DNA of 8,320 nt from Clostridiales bacterium (lineage in GTDB: Bacteria > Bacillota > Clostridia > Oscillospirales > Oscillospiraceae), in assembly GCA_003525905.1 (NCBI GenBank), contig DQIA01000007.1, positions 1 through 8,320 on the forward strand, in the 5' to 3' direction. Shown in pieces: positions 7,411 to 8,320 of the stretch. A program made the position numbers and the translations under genes. The notes under the pieces were generated by a model, which searched no databases, was not told where the DNA came from, and saw only the letters and a program-made list of their open reading frames with translations. Positions within the stretch are counted from its first letter, which is position 1; the number at the start of each line of letters is the position of its first letter.

Positions 7411-8304
7411 ATGACACGACCCTGTGTATTGGCGCTCGGCTTTTTTGACGGCGTCCACATCGGCCACGGCGGCCTGCTGCGGCGCACGCGCGAAACGGCG
7501 GATCGCCTCGGCGTTCCTGCGGCAGCGCTGACCTTCGACACACATCCGGACACACTTGTCTCCGGACACAGCGTGCCGCTGCTGAACACGCCGGAGGACC
7601 GCGCCGCCCTCATGCGGGAATATTACGGCATCGATGAGGTGCTCACGCTGCATTTTGACCGCGAGACCATGACGCAGCCGTGGGAGCGCTTCGCGGAGGA
7701 GACGCTGCTCGGGCGCTACCACGCCGTGCACCTCGTCTGCGGCCACGATTTTCGCTTCGGCGACCGCGGCGCAGGCAATCCGGAGAAGCTCGCGGCCTTC
7801 TGCGCGCAGCGCGGCATCGGCTTTGACCGCATCGACGTCATCGAGCTGGACGGCGCGCCCGTCTCGTCCACGCGCATCCGCGCTCTGCTGGAGGCCGGGG
7901 ACATGGCAGAGGCCGTGCGCTGCCTCGGCCACCCGCATGTGCTCACCGGCCCGGTCGTCTCCGGCCGCCACCTTGGCCGGACCATCGGCATTCCGACGGC
8001 GAATCTGGCCCTGCCGCCGCAGCTGCTGTGCCCGCGCCACGGCGTCTATGCCGCGCTGGCCTGCTTTGACGGCCGCCGCCTGCCCGCCGTGGTCAACATC
8101 GGCTCGCGCCCGACCGTCGGCGGCACGCATGTGACCGTGGAGCCGTGGATTTTGGATTTTGACGGCGACCTCTACGGCCGGACGCTGCGGCTGGAGTTCT
8201 ACACGTTCCTCCGCCCGGAGCGGAAGTTTGACAGCCTCGATGCCCTGCGCGACGCCATTGTGCACAACGCCGAACAGACGCGGGAGTTTTTCCGCGATCG
8301 ATAA
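7411..8304 (+). CDS. ribF: Bifunctional riboflavin kinase/FAD synthetase RibF
   Basis: RibF phosphorylates riboflavin to FMN and then adenylates FMN to FAD. The 297 residues start with the nucleotidyltransferase domain: GFFDGVHIGH (10-19), FDTHP (42-46), GHDFRFGDRG (111-120) and SSTRIR (152-157). The riboflavin-kinase domain follows with GRHLGRTIGIPTANL (185-199), GVYA (211-214), NIGSRPTVGG (229-238) and the C-terminal LRPERKFDSLDALRDAI (267-283). The N-terminus is short, with only about nine residues before GFFDGVH, a form I believe occurs in clostridial homologues. I choose ATG 7411 because the purine-rich GAGAGG (7399-7404) is 6 nt upstream; the ATG at 7405 would directly touch it. The gene is complete, ending 16 nt before the window edge. 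RibF at the end of this operon is typical for Firmicutes. Confidence 0.95.
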   Translation: MTRPCVLALGFFDGVHIGHGGLLRRTRETADRLGVPAAALTFDTHPDTLVSGHSVPLLNTPEDRAALMREYYGIDEVLTLHFDRETMTQPWERFAEETLLGRYHAVHLVCGHDFRFGDRGAGNPEKLAAFCAQRGIGFDRIDVIELDGAPVSSTRIRALLEAGDMAEAVRCLGHPHVLTGPVVSGRHLGRTIGIPTANLALPPQLLCPRHGVYAALACFDGRRLPAVVNIGSRPTVGGTHVTVEPWILDFDGDLYGRTLRLEFYTFLRPERKFDSLDALRDAIVHNAEQTREFFRDR

Positions 8305-8320
8305 ACCACGACCGCCCGCC

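Noticed and set aside
6213..8265. Minus-strand open frames of 300-470 codons opposite nrnA, truB and ribF
   Set aside because: They overlap fully supported plus-strand genes, have no recognisable motifs, and show Arg/Ala-rich antisense composition.

Overview
The window is a GC-rich bacterial chromosome segment with one long plus-strand block of housekeeping genes: rimP, nusA, ylxR (rnpM), ylxQ, infB, rbfA, nrnA, truB and ribF. This order is the classic nusA-infB operon of Firmicutes. NusA ends after its second KH domain, as in Gram-positives, and ylxR and ylxQ sit between nusA and infB. The high G+C at third codon positions and the palindromic intergenic repeats suggest a GC-rich Clostridia lineage, such as the Oscillospiraceae/Ruminococcaceae. 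That taxonomic guess is inference, not a sequence match.

Layout. Bases 1-314 contain no convincing gene. They hold the edge of an interspersed repeat (1-20), a 20-bp perfect palindrome followed by a T-run (78-106), a smaller palindrome (137-150), an extended -10 promoter (189-217), a terminator-like hairpin directly after the predicted transcription start (244-272), and the rimP ribosome-binding region with its own hairpin. Bases 315-4993 hold rimP, nusA, ylxR, ylxQ and infB. The only notable gap there is 85 nt between nusA and ylxR, which carries a hairpin. Bases 4994-5228 are a 235-nt spacer full of potential stem-loops: a strong terminator-like hairpin after infB, a second, inverted copy of the repeat seen at base 1, further palindromes, and a hairpin touching the rbfA Shine-Dalgarno sequence. 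Bases 5229-8304 hold rbfA, nrnA, truB and ribF, which overlap or nearly touch. The last 16 bases hold nothing recognisable.

How the genes work together. RimP and RbfA mature the 30S subunit. NusA controls transcription pausing, termination and antitermination. YlxR (RnpM) and YlxQ are small RNA-binding proteins. IF2 (infB) places initiator tRNA on the ribosome. TruB makes pseudouridine 55 in tRNA. NrnA degrades nanoRNA and pAp. RibF makes FMN and FAD and is commonly carried at the end of this operon.

I see no undescribed multi-gene system: all nine genes belong to well-known families with their key motifs intact. The points worth a second look are regulatory: a possible attenuator in front of rimP, and a probable transcription break between infB and rbfA with no visible new promoter.
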